Source: Candidatus Kerfeldbacteria bacterium (GTDB lineage Bacteria; Patescibacteriota; Patescibacteriia; UBA9570). From it: a stretch of 11,765 nt of DNA. Made by a program: the position numbers and the translations under genes. The notes under the pieces were generated by a model. That model had not been told where the DNA came from. It searched no databases and worked only from the letters and a program-made list of their open reading frames with translations. Positions 1 through 8,135 of this stretch are shown piece by piece. The stretch is taken from NCBI GenBank assembly GCA_016207285.1, contig JACQPW010000089.1, positions 1 through 11,765 of the forward strand. Reading direction: 5' to 3'. Each line of letters opens with the position of its first letter. The stretch's first letter is position 1.

Positions 1-11
1 AGCTAAGTGTA

Positions 12-1304
12 TCACAGGCGCGGATCCAGGACAATTAATCCTTCAATATGCGGAGTTCTGGGGAAAAAATTAAATAGTTTGGCATCTCGAATGACGTACC
101 GTTCTAATAAGCGCTCCACATCGCGGGCTTGCGTCGACAGATTGCAGGATAGGTAGATAATGCGCCTGGGTTGAACCGTTAGTAAACGCCCAGTCACGTC
201 ATCATGTAGCCCAGCGCGCGGTGGATCCACAATCACAGTTTGATCACTAGTTATTGCCTCCAACACCTGCTCGGTGGCTACGCAGCGGGCGGTATAATGT
301 GTTAAGCCCAACTGTTGGATGTTATGATTGGCAGCGGCTGTAGCTTCGACATTGCTTTCAATAATGATACAAGATTTTACCTTGGCCTGCAGTGGTAAAG
401 AAATAGCGCCCACTCCCCCATAACAATCCAACAGCTTGGTACCTGGATCGACGTAGGTCGCGATAGTTTGTAAGGCTTGCGCAAAGATGGGAACGTTCAC
501 CTGAAAAAACCCCAATAAGTCATGTTGTAGTGGCGTTCCGAGGACTGTATCCGTAATGGTGGTACTACCACGTTGCTCAATCACAGCTGTTGGTATGGAC
601 GCTGGACTGCGTGGATTAGAGAAATAAATGGTAAAGCCTAGATTATTAGTCAGAGTTGGCAGTGGGGTAAGCGGTAAATCATGATCACGTACAAACAAAC
701 CAGCAATGGTCTCACCTTGTTCGTTGGACAGAATGATCAAACTCTTTAAGTTGTGGTCAGTGACGGACAATGTTTTTAGCCAATCGAGGATGGTTTGCGC
801 AGTGCGATTAATCGCGGTAGAAGCGAGTACGCACGGTTGAATGGGCTGGCGCCAATGGGTGCCGCGCTTAAAAAAACCAAAGGTTAGCGCTCCACTGTCG
901 TCATGGGTAAAACTGTACTCCATTTTATTGCGGTAACCATAGTATTGACTGAGATCATCTACTAGGGTCAAGGCTTGAATGGCTGGTGACTGTTGGAATT
1001 TGAAATAACTATCTTTGGCTAGCTGCACCTTCCACGTCTGTTCATCACTAGGTGATAGAATCTGCCAAGGACTGCACGAACCATAATGCTCTTCCTGCGG
1101 CGGCACGCGTTGCGGAGAAGCCTGGATGATTTCTACGGCATACCCTTCACAAAAGTTCTTCTTCTTTTTGGTCACTTCAACAGTCACCACTTCACCCGGT
1201 AAAGCATTCCAGACAAAATACACCTTGTTGTCGACCCGACCCATCCCCTGCCCACCAAACACTAGTTTCTCGATTGTGACCGTGATTAGCCGTTTAAAAG
1301 CCAT
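12..1304 (-). CDS. rlmD: 23S rRNA (uracil-5-)-methyltransferase, RlmD/RumA-like
   Basis: This is a 430-aa cytoplasmic enzyme predicted to transfer a methyl group from S-adenosylmethionine to C5 of a uridine in 23S rRNA. An N-terminal TRAM RNA-binding domain spans about residues 4-62. The SAM-dependent catalytic core carries FFQVN (266-270), DCYGGVGA (293-300), DPPRAG (360-365), the SCN loop with nucleophile Cys387, and PHIEG (418-422) with the general base Glu421. The active site therefore looks intact. The usual four-Cys Fe-S motif is degenerate: only Cys77 and Cys158 remain, with Glu71 and Trp80 where the other two ligands would be. The start codon overlaps the 3' end of the exchanger gene by 11 bases and has no Shine-Dalgarno sequence, which suggests translational coupling. 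The stop is TGA. The TRAM domain favours RlmD or dual-specificity RlmCD over TrmA. The target uridine cannot be settled from sequence. Confidence 0.93.
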   Translation of the reverse strand: MAFKRLITVTIEKLVFGGQGMGRVDNKVYFVWNALPGEVVTVEVTKKKKNFCEGYAVEIIQASPQRVPPQEEHYGSCSPWQILSPSDEQTWKVQLAKDSYFKFQQSPAIQALTLVDDLSQYYGYRNKMEYSFTHDDSGALTFGFFKRGTHWRQPIQPCVLASTAINRTAQTILDWLKTLSVTDHNLKSLIILSNEQGETIAGLFVRDHDLPLTPLPTLTNNLGFTIYFSNPRSPASIPTAVIEQRGSTTITDTVLGTPLQHDLLGFFQVNVPIFAQALQTIATYVDPGTKLLDCYGGVGAISLPLQAKVKSCIIIESNVEATAAANHNIQQLGLTHYTARCVATEQVLEAITSDQTVIVDPPRAGLHDDVTGRLLTVQPRRIIYLSCNLSTQARDVERLLERYVIRDAKLFNFFPRTPHIEGLIVLDPRL

Positions 1305-2232
1305 GCCGTTGTAAAAGATTAATCAAGTAGTACACAAAGCTGCCTAAAAACAAGATAGCCAAACTACGACGTAATGGCGTACGGTGTTGCAGCCAGACAG
1401 CCAACAGCAGCACCACGCTGCCACCAATCATGAAATAGACATCACCATCAAAGGAGTGATTATATTCTAATGGTTGGATCAGACTAGTGACGCCTAAAAT
1501 CACGATAATATTCAGCACAAACGATCCAACGATGTTACCTAACGACAAGGCAGTTTGCTTACGCCACGCCGCCATAGCAGAAGTAGCTAATTCCGGTAAA
1601 CTAGTGCCCAAACCAATAATGGTCAAACTAATGAACGCTTGACTTAACCCAACTATTTCAGCTAACTGAACGGCTGACTGAGTAGTGATGGAACCGGCCA
1701 CAGCCAAACCAATTAACGCCACAATAAACCAAGTCACCGCTCGCCAAAACCGCACAGCAGCGGCCACTGGAACTGTCGTCTCACTGGGACGAAATCGGAA
1801 CAAATAAGTGATGTACCCTAAAAATAATATGATCAACCCGCCACCATCAGCCCGGCTTAAACCATCACCCTGCCAAAACAATAGCGCCGCTACTACCGCC
1901 ACTACAATCATGAACAGTAACTCTGGATAATTCTGACCAGATCGTAACACCGCTGGATTAATTAATACCAGAACACCAATGATAAACAAGACATTGATGA
2001 CATCACTCCCTACTACGGTGCCGATGGCAATATCCGGATGCCCAGCTACGGCCGACGACAAGTTGACGACAAATTCTGGTAAACTCGTACCAAAGGCAAC
2101 AATGGTCACACCAACAATCCAGGCTGGGATGCGCCAAATGGTAGCTAATTGTGTTGCTGCCTGAATCAAACGATCGGCGCAATAGACTAATAGGGCAATG
2201 CCTAGAATCAGACCAGTGAAAGCCAGGAGCAT
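1294..2232 (-). CDS. Cation/Ca2+ exchanger, CaCA family (YrbG-like)
   Basis: This 312-aa inner-membrane antiporter has about ten hydrophobic helices in two inverted halves. The two alpha repeats that define the Ca2+:cation antiporter family are clear: GTSLPE (48-53) with GSDVIN (75-80) in repeat 1, and GTSLPE (209-214) with GSFVLN (236-241) in repeat 2. Glu53 and Glu214 are the two central cation-binding acids. By family knowledge it should exchange Ca2+ against Na+ or H+ across the membrane. The position after Gly-Ser in the second half is Phe238, where the family usually has Asn or Asp; the matching residue in the first half is Asp77. It starts 3 bases after the rlmH stop, with only a weak purine run (TAGGGT) upstream, and overlaps the next gene by 11 bases, so it is almost certainly cotranscribed. 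The transported ions are not proven by sequence. Confidence 0.93.
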   Translation of the reverse strand: MLLAFTGLILGIALLVYCADRLIQAATQLATIWRIPAWIVGVTIVAFGTSLPEFVVNLSSAVAGHPDIAIGTVVGSDVINVLFIIGVLVLINPAVLRSGQNYPELLFMIVVAVVAALLFWQGDGLSRADGGGLIILFLGYITYLFRFRPSETTVPVAAAVRFWRAVTWFIVALIGLAVAGSITTQSAVQLAEIVGLSQAFISLTIIGLGTSLPELATSAMAAWRKQTALSLGNIVGSFVLNIIVILGVTSLIQPLEYNHSFDGDVYFMIGGSVVLLLAVWLQHRTPLRRSLAILFLGSFVYYLINLLQRHGF

Positions 2233-2235
2233 ACC

Positions 2236-2709
2236 CTAATAATGGTAGGTTTTATGATGATCAATAGTCATGGCACGATACAACTGTTCCAGCAACACGA
2301 CGGCCGCCAGGTCATGGGGTAACGTCCAGTGTGATAACGCTAAAGTGATGGTAGCGGCCTGCTTCACCTCAGGACTTAACCCTAACGGACCACCCAATAC
2401 AAAGGTAATCGTTTTAGTCTGTTGTATGGACCAACGTTCCAACTGCTGGACAAACTCCACCGAAGTAAACTGCTTACCGAATTCGTCACAGGCAATCAAA
2501 ACGCTATCAGCTGACACTTGTTTAAGAATCCGTTCACCTTCAGCTGACAGCACTTTAGCTTTACTGACGGTGGGCACAATTTTTTCTGGCTTAATGTACG
2601 TGGTCTGCACTTTAGCCAAACCAGACAAGCGTTTGGTGTAATTGGACACCAACTCCTGCCATGGTCCAGCCGGATGTTGTGAGACAGCGATGAAGTGGAA
2701 TGTAAACAC
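2236..2709 (-). CDS. rlmH: 23S rRNA (pseudouridine1915-N3)-methyltransferase RlmH
   Basis: This is a small SPOUT-class (trefoil-knot) methyltransferase that modifies pseudouridine 1915 in helix 69 of 23S rRNA. I chose a GTG start, giving 157 aa, because the protein then begins MFTFHFIAV, matching the usual RlmH N-terminal strand, and the length fits the family (about 155-160 aa). A TTG five codons upstream (2722-2724) would give 162 aa and overlap the previous gene by 14 bases. With the GTG, only one base separates it from the upstream TAA, suggesting termination-reinitiation. Visible motifs are the SAM-binding knot loop FVLGGPLGLS (103-112), LSHWTLPHDL (125-134) and EQLYRA (141-146). The extreme C-terminus ends Thr-Tyr-His-Tyr, where the family normally has Pro-Tyr-His-Arg/Lys. 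The stop is TAG. The family identity is firm; the start is less so. Confidence 0.93.
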   Translation of the reverse strand: MFTFHFIAVSQHPAGPWQELVSNYTKRLSGLAKVQTTYIKPEKIVPTVSKAKVLSAEGERILKQVSADSVLIACDEFGKQFTSVEFVQQLERWSIQQTKTITFVLGGPLGLSPEVKQAATITLALSHWTLPHDLAAVVLLEQLYRAMTIDHHKTYHY

Positions 2710-2710
2710 G

Positions 2711-5011
2711 TTACAGTTGAACAACCCGCGAACTGGTACGACTATATTCAGCTCGATCCGCTGCTTTCGGTTTCCAGACTACTTTGACTCGGCCAGAGGT
2801 AGCGCTAATCGTGACCCGGGCTCGGCCCTGACTATCCGTTTTAACAGTCCGCAGCTCGCGCCAACTACCGTTCACTTTACGATAGAGCGTCACCCGCTTG
2901 TTGACTAACCGATCGCGCGTGGCGGCATCACGTAAGGTGGCAGTTAAACGTGTACCACTGGCCACCGCTTTTTTCTTCAGGCTAAAATCACCTAATGATT
3001 GTAAGCCATATAAACCACGATCATTACCAGCTACCAGACCATCAAACAGCAAGGCGTAGAAAAATTCTTGCTTTTTCCCTTGATAATAAGCGCTCCAACT
3101 ATCACCACTATCCGTTGATTTATACAACATCCCTTCACCACCATGACCATCTTGTCCGGACAAATACAAGGTGGTGGTAGAATCAGTTTGTGCCACCATC
3201 ACTCCGAGATGATTAGTGTCGTCTAAACCGGTAGTAATCTCTTCCCAATTGTCCCCACCATCTGCAGACCGATATAAGCTGCCTGCCGTCGACTCAGTTT
3301 CAAAACTGGCAAAAATAATAGTGTTGTCTTGTGGATGAACTAACAGGTTATTCACGTAAAACTCATTAAAGTCTGCATCAAGCAAAGTCCACTCCCCATC
3401 CGCATAGGTATAGATACCGTTCTCACTACCACCCGCACCAATGCCCACATACACTACATCTCGATCATCTTGTTCAGCCACTGCTAAGGCGCCATCAGCC
3501 AAGGTACTGGGGAAATCTAATTCTGACCAATTTTTCCCGGCATCGGTGCTTTTCATCACTCCTCCATTATAATCATCTTCAGTCAAACTATTGTTGGTGT
3601 ATAATGCATATAGAATAGAGTTGTCACGTGGTGACGGTACGATGGCTTGTACTGTCCCAAAAAATTCTGGTGCTTCGGCTTGTGTCCAGGTATCACCGCC
3701 ATCGGCCGTGTAATAGAGGAAATTACTGGCACCCGTAACGACGTAATCACCATCGCTGGGTTTAACCCAAACGGCATAGATACTACCACCATTCTCTTCT
3801 GGTGAAATCGGATATTCCCAATCTGGATGCTCGGCCGTAAAATTGCTGGTTTTGGCTAGACCACCATTGGCCCCTAACCACATGCGATCTTTATCGTTCG
3901 CTTGCGCAATGGCAAAGGTTTGCACGGCACTAATACCGGTCACCGAATCTACCCAGGTGGCACCTTGGTCTTCACTCTTAGCTACTCCAAAGGCAGTATT
4001 AGAGTAAACGGTAGTAGGATGGACTGCATCCACCGCATACTGATCCCCTTGCACGGATGATAATGGGGTATCAGTAGTAATTTGTGACCACACTGGAGCA
4101 GCCACACTAGCATCGTTGGTATAGTAAATACCCAGGTACAAACCACCGACACCATCAAAGACTGCTTCCTCACCACCAATTCTACTTGTACCATTCAACA
4201 AGGCTGTCCAAGTATCACCTCCATCAAAGCTCTGATAGCTGTCATAGTCCGGATGATATGAGCTGAGTACGAGATGCTCTATATTGATTGGATCAACGGC
4301 AATGCTATAAAAGACACTACCCGCGGTTACTCCGCCCGCTTCCACATCCAGCATAGCCCAAGTCACGCCATCGTCTAAGGAGGAAAATACTTGGCTGGTA
4401 TCCGTATCATAATCCATCAACACAGCGTACCACTTGCCAGCGGCATCACCTTGAATGCTAATAGCGTTCTGTCGGGTACCTGTTTCTAAGGTGACACTGG
4501 TAAAAGTGTTGCCCTTATCACTGCTTACTTGCACGGCACCATTATCCACTGCTACTACGAGCGTGCCATTAGACCAACCTAGTTCTGAACCAACCAACGG
4601 TAGCTCGCCCGCTAAGTTGTCAGTGAGACTGGTCCAACTGGTACCATGATTCGTACTCACCAAGAGGTCATCACCAATGGCAGCATAGACATCACCGGAA
4701 GCTGGATCAACCACAACTGCTTTACCGGCACCATAATCAACATCGGCTGATAAGCCGGTCCAGGTAGTACCGCTATCTTGTGAACTGAAGACACCATTGG
4801 GAGTATACGTAGTCACATAGACATATTGCCCATCATCGTTTGGATCGACTTTAATATCCAACAGTAAACCACCAAATAACTCTAAATTGGTGGCGACAGC
4901 GGTATCCTGACGATCAACTAAGTCATCATCCGCAGCTGCTGGTAGTGACTGCGCACTCAAGGCTACTAGGCTAATGAATCCAACACTCAGCCAACGATGG
5001 TGTTTAAACAT
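2711..5011 (-). CDS. Exported BNR/Asp-box beta-propeller protein with basic C-terminal Ig-like domain
   Basis: This 766-aa exported protein has unknown ligand and function. A Sec signal peptide covers residues 1-27 (cleavage predicted after Ala-Ala-Ala). Residues 40-675 form a propeller array with ten clear Asp boxes (S-x-D-x-G-x-x-W type) starting near 76, 119, 163, 210, 260, 346, 435, 488, 582 and 632. Degenerate copies near 300, 388 and 536 fill the long gaps, which fits about fourteen blades or two seven-bladed propellers, as in GH74 or sortilin/Vps10-like folds. I see no sialidase Arg triad or RIP motif, so an enzyme call is not justified. Residues 676-766 are a separate beta-rich, Ig-like domain with about 23 Lys/Arg against 6 Asp/Glu. 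I see no cysteine, LPXTG or transmembrane anchor. It starts 5 bases after the preceding gene with no Shine-Dalgarno sequence, so it belongs to the same operon. Extracellular binding is the likeliest role. Confidence 0.85.
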   Translation of the reverse strand: MFKHHRWLSVGFISLVALSAQSLPAAADDDLVDRQDTAVATNLELFGGLLLDIKVDPNDDGQYVYVTTYTPNGVFSSQDSGTTWTGLSADVDYGAGKAVVVDPASGDVYAAIGDDLLVSTNHGTSWTSLTDNLAGELPLVGSELGWSNGTLVVAVDNGAVQVSSDKGNTFTSVTLETGTRQNAISIQGDAAGKWYAVLMDYDTDTSQVFSSLDDGVTWAMLDVEAGGVTAGSVFYSIAVDPINIEHLVLSSYHPDYDSYQSFDGGDTWTALLNGTSRIGGEEAVFDGVGGLYLGIYYTNDASVAAPVWSQITTDTPLSSVQGDQYAVDAVHPTTVYSNTAFGVAKSEDQGATWVDSVTGISAVQTFAIAQANDKDRMWLGANGGLAKTSNFTAEHPDWEYPISPEENGGSIYAVWVKPSDGDYVVTGASNFLYYTADGGDTWTQAEAPEFFGTVQAIVPSPRDNSILYALYTNNSLTEDDYNGGVMKSTDAGKNWSELDFPSTLADGALAVAEQDDRDVVYVGIGAGGSENGIYTYADGEWTLLDADFNEFYVNNLLVHPQDNTIIFASFETESTAGSLYRSADGGDNWEEITTGLDDTNHLGVMVAQTDSTTTLYLSGQDGHGGEGMLYKSTDSGDSWSAYYQGKKQEFFYALLFDGLVAGNDRGLYGLQSLGDFSLKKKAVASGTRLTATLRDAATRDRLVNKRVTLYRKVNGSWRELRTVKTDSQGRARVTISATSGRVKVVWKPKAADRAEYSRTSSRVVQL

Positions 5012-5016
5012 AGATT

Positions 5017-8000
5017 TTATTTAGTAGTAAAGGCTTTCCACTTGGTAAAGTCGGTGCAGCCAATAGCATTACAAGCTGCGACGCGGAATTGGTAAGTCGT
5101 ACCAGATTTTAAAGCACTTAACTTCTTTTTTAGAGCGCTCACATTATTATAGCGATCCCATTTGGTACGCTGTGCCACGCCCTGTTTACGCACTTGGACT
5201 TTATATTTGGTCACATTACCACCAACCGGTTCACGCCAGTGTAGGATGGCGGTCTTTTTAGTCATCTTATTGACACTCATCTTTTTGAATTTGACTGCAT
5301 TTGGTATCGTAGTCAAATCACCATTGGTCGTTACTGCAAAACGGGATAAGTGTTTAGTGTGAATCACCATGGCATTACCATCCGTGGCGGCAGAAATGCC
5401 ATCGGTCAGGAAAGATTGCAAATCTGGGTTATAGTACGTACCAGTCATGTCGCTGGCAGCAGCATTACCTACCAATTCTTCATTAATCGGTAAAATCACG
5501 GTTGCATCATTGTTTAACGTCTTTACGGCTACGCCATCTTCATCCACTACAGTCACATCATAGGCGATCCCAATTTGGCTGACGTCACCAGTGTTTCCAA
5601 AACTGATGACTGGTTGCAACGCTACCGTCACATCTCCGGAGAAGGCAGCTGCGTACGGTGGTAAGCTGACGGCGGCGCCAGCGGTATTGGTTAACATAAT
5701 CGGTTCGGTGGCATCGGCGGTGATAGTTGTAGCGGCCGGGAAATCCAAGCCGGTGGCTGCTAACTCTGGTTGAATGGTTTTGTCACCACTACCAACTGTG
5801 AAATCCATTTCGTCAATAAACAATTCACCGTTTTTCTCTCCGGTCAACACTGCCTTCCAGTCACCGGTCTGGACATCAGCTGAAAAGCTCCCGTCGTCCC
5901 CCACTGCCACTACTTCGGTACCGCCATCTGGCGAATAGAGCGTGACGCTACCGCTTTCGAAGTTACTGCCAATATCACCAGACACTGTGGTAGCGGCCTC
6001 TTCGTAATGCGACTCAACGGTGGTGGTATCATCCTCCGACACCGTAAATTCTTTAACAGCCGGTTCACTATATTGATCGACATCGGGGTTCGTTCCAAAA
6101 AAAGCTGTAAAATCTCCAGCTGGCAGAGACTTAGTGACTTCACCATTACCATCAGTGGTAGCTGTAATTTGGACAACTTCACTTTGATCTACCACAGTAC
6201 CAGCAGCATCGGCGGCTGCTTCCAAGGCCGGTAAATTCGTTAATAATACTGGTGCTTCTGCAACGGCAGCACCATCTGGATCTGTTATAGTAATCGTCAC
6301 ATCACCGTCCAGTGTCATCACCGGAACATCCTTGGTTTTGGTATCACCAGCTTCCACAGAAGCCTGAATACTACTACCCGTGGCGGCTAAGACATCCAGT
6401 CCAACATCTGAGAGCTGCGGAATAATTTTCCAATCACCTGGCCCAACCTCAAGCGTGTAGGAACCATCCGCCGCCACTGGAGCAGTTTCAACAGCACCAG
6501 TAGTGACCTCCAACGCCAACACTTGAGCATGTTCACCTGTATCTGTGAGATCTAGATCCGTACCGGTTTGGTTAGTGATATTACCCGAAATCGTCGCTTC
6601 ATCGCTCGAAGTCGTCATATCATTTTCAAATGTGCTGTTGGCCAAAACGGGAACACTGACCGGTTCTGGGGCAAATACTTCGGCACCAGGTTGTGGAATA
6701 AATTGCAATTCCATCGTTTCACCGGTCAAGCCAGTTGAGTACATATCTAATGAATACGAACCATCGCTCCCTACCGGAGCACTAAACACGACGCCATTGC
6801 CTTCTACAATCATCGTGCCAGGAACATTTTCCAAAGCTGTTCCGTTTGTATCTACCACGGAACCAGTGATGGTCATATCCACTGCCGACGCTTCTAAACT
6901 TAAATCAGTCACGGTCTGAACATCAGCCGTAATGGTAGCGGAAGCAGTTTTAGTCGGAATATATTGTTGACCAGATACGGTGATGGTATAGGAACCAAGT
7001 GCCAAATTATTTACTGAGAATTCACCGCCTCCTCCAACGCCGCCTGGAAATGCTTCGCCAGTATCGATGTTTGTTGCGGTGATATCAATTAAGCCGCTTG
7101 GTGTTTCACCGTCGATTAATAAAGTACCACTGACACTACCGGTATTATTAAGGGCAGTGATCGTGCCTAAGTCAACATCTCCAGCTGTACTGCTTAATAC
7201 AAAAGTGACATCGTCCGGGTTGTAGCTTTGATCATCTAATTGGGAGTCGGTTGGTAAAATATGCCAGACGCCTGGTAGTAAGTAGACGGTAGCGATACCG
7301 GTGGAACTATTCACCTTCCGAGTTGTGGTCACGGCTCCATACGTACCGCTAAAACCACTAAATTGTACATCGGCTACACCACCCGAATTGAGTGTGTTGC
7401 CATTGGCATCTTTCAGCGTAACGGTCACGGCTTGATCGCTTTGCGCCACTACAAAGGTGATGTCAGCAGATTCAACTGAAGTATCAGCCGCAAAGGTCAG
7501 CGTCTGTGGTTGTGTAATGGAAACCCAGGGAAAATCAGCGGCATTATTGGAGCTTAAATTAGCGTCAGCTTTCACAATCCAGTCGCCGCCACCGACTGTC
7601 AAATCGCCCGTGCCATTCATAAAGTCTTCCTGCACCTGATTAAAGTTACCGTCGCTGGCAACATTAATCGGCTGAGCAGTGACTTGGACAGCAGTGACGG
7701 GTGAACCATCTTCATATTGGACAACCACATTAATGGTCTTGGAAGCGATCGAGTACTCAAAATTAAGAGTTTGAGCAGTACCATTCCAAGTATAGTTTTC
7801 GGAACTTGGGGCGCGATAACCCGCCAAAGAACCCGGCTGCACAGAAATTTCGGTCGTGCCAGAAATCAAATTACTTGAATCAACCATACAGGTGTACTGA
7901 CCACTGCTATTAGTGGTAGCGGGACCACCAATGCCATTGGCAGTGCAAGCAATTTGCACACCACTGAGCGCTGCACCGGTATCGCTCGTGACGGTACCAC

Positions 8001-8100
8001 TAGCAATAGTTGTATCAACCGCCAAGACTGGCTGGACACTCACGAACACCAATAGGGCGCTAAGGAAAATGACTGTGCGAGAGAACCAAACTGTATACAT
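5017..8100 (-). CDS. Exported multi-domain surface protein: carboxypeptidase-regulatory-like repeats, ZU5-like module, C-terminal Fn3
   Basis: This is a 1027-aa exported protein of unknown function. Residues 1-27 are a Sec signal peptide (cleavage after VLA) without a lipobox. About eight beta-sandwich modules of the carboxypeptidase-regulatory-like type follow, near 30-115, 120-220, 225-315, 320-402, 408-495, 502-595, 598-695 and 703-780. Several carry a recurring Gly-Asp/Val-Trp turn (GGDW 171, PGVW 276, PGDW 554, TGDW 745). A ZU5-like module covers about 795-926 and ends in a His-Leu-Ser-Arg-Phe strand. The C-terminal domain (931-1027) is a basic fibronectin type III fold with the paired cysteines Cys1010 and Cys1015. 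Cys52 and Cys71 form a likely second disulfide. The upstream gene encodes a paralogue with the same module order. The 35-base gap before it and the 5-base gap after it place it in one operon. It probably acts as a secreted or surface-held adhesive or structural protein. Confidence 0.85.
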   Translation of the reverse strand: MYTVWFSRTVIFLSALLVFVSVQPVLAVDTTIASGTVTSDTGAALSGVQIACTANGIGGPATTNSSGQYTCMVDSSNLISGTTEISVQPGSLAGYRAPSSENYTWNGTAQTLNFEYSIASKTINVVVQYEDGSPVTAVQVTAQPINVASDGNFNQVQEDFMNGTGDLTVGGGDWIVKADANLSSNNAADFPWVSITQPQTLTFAADTSVESADITFVVAQSDQAVTVTLKDANGNTLNSGGVADVQFSGFSGTYGAVTTTRKVNSSTGIATVYLLPGVWHILPTDSQLDDQSYNPDDVTFVLSSTAGDVDLGTITALNNTGSVSGTLLIDGETPSGLIDITATNIDTGEAFPGGVGGGGEFSVNNLALGSYTITVSGQQYIPTKTASATITADVQTVTDLSLEASAVDMTITGSVVDTNGTALENVPGTMIVEGNGVVFSAPVGSDGSYSLDMYSTGLTGETMELQFIPQPGAEVFAPEPVSVPVLANSTFENDMTTSSDEATISGNITNQTGTDLDLTDTGEHAQVLALEVTTGAVETAPVAADGSYTLEVGPGDWKIIPQLSDVGLDVLAATGSSIQASVEAGDTKTKDVPVMTLDGDVTITITDPDGAAVAEAPVLLTNLPALEAAADAAGTVVDQSEVVQITATTDGNGEVTKSLPAGDFTAFFGTNPDVDQYSEPAVKEFTVSEDDTTTVESHYEEAATTVSGDIGSNFESGSVTLYSPDGGTEVVAVGDDGSFSADVQTGDWKAVLTGEKNGELFIDEMDFTVGSGDKTIQPELAATGLDFPAATTITADATEPIMLTNTAGAAVSLPPYAAAFSGDVTVALQPVISFGNTGDVSQIGIAYDVTVVDEDGVAVKTLNNDATVILPINEELVGNAAASDMTGTYYNPDLQSFLTDGISAATDGNAMVIHTKHLSRFAVTTNGDLTTIPNAVKFKKMSVNKMTKKTAILHWREPVGGNVTKYKVQVRKQGVAQRTKWDRYNNVSALKKKLSALKSGTTYQFRVAACNAIGCTDFTKWKAFTTK

Positions 8101-8135
8101 AGGTTTTGTAGCTATTTATCGTTTATAAACTCAAA
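8101..8135. other. 35-base gap between the two paralogous surface genes
   Basis: This is the longest spacer between coding genes inside the operon. It is AT-rich and contains a perfect 10-base palindrome, GTTTATAAAC, at 8121-8130. I see no Shine-Dalgarno sequence ahead of the downstream ATG, no GC-rich hairpin with a T-run, and no convincing -35/-10 pair. The spacer is therefore best read as ordinary operon spacing; the palindrome could be chance. Confidence 0.4.

Noticed and set aside
1979..2908. Plus-strand open frames opposite the exchanger, rlmH and propeller genes (for example 2270-2641)
   Set aside because: Their translations have no recognisable motif and they lie wholly antisense to genes with strong family signatures, so they are shadows.
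2711..5011. Calling the propeller protein a sialidase or GH74 xyloglucanase
   Set aside because: Asp boxes occur in many non-enzymatic propellers. There is no RIP motif or Arg triad, and I could not place GH74 catalytic acids.
8121..8130. Palindrome GTTTATAAAC as an operator or terminator
   Set aside because: It is a single 10-base AT-rich palindrome with no GC stem, no T-run and no second copy nearby; chance is adequate.
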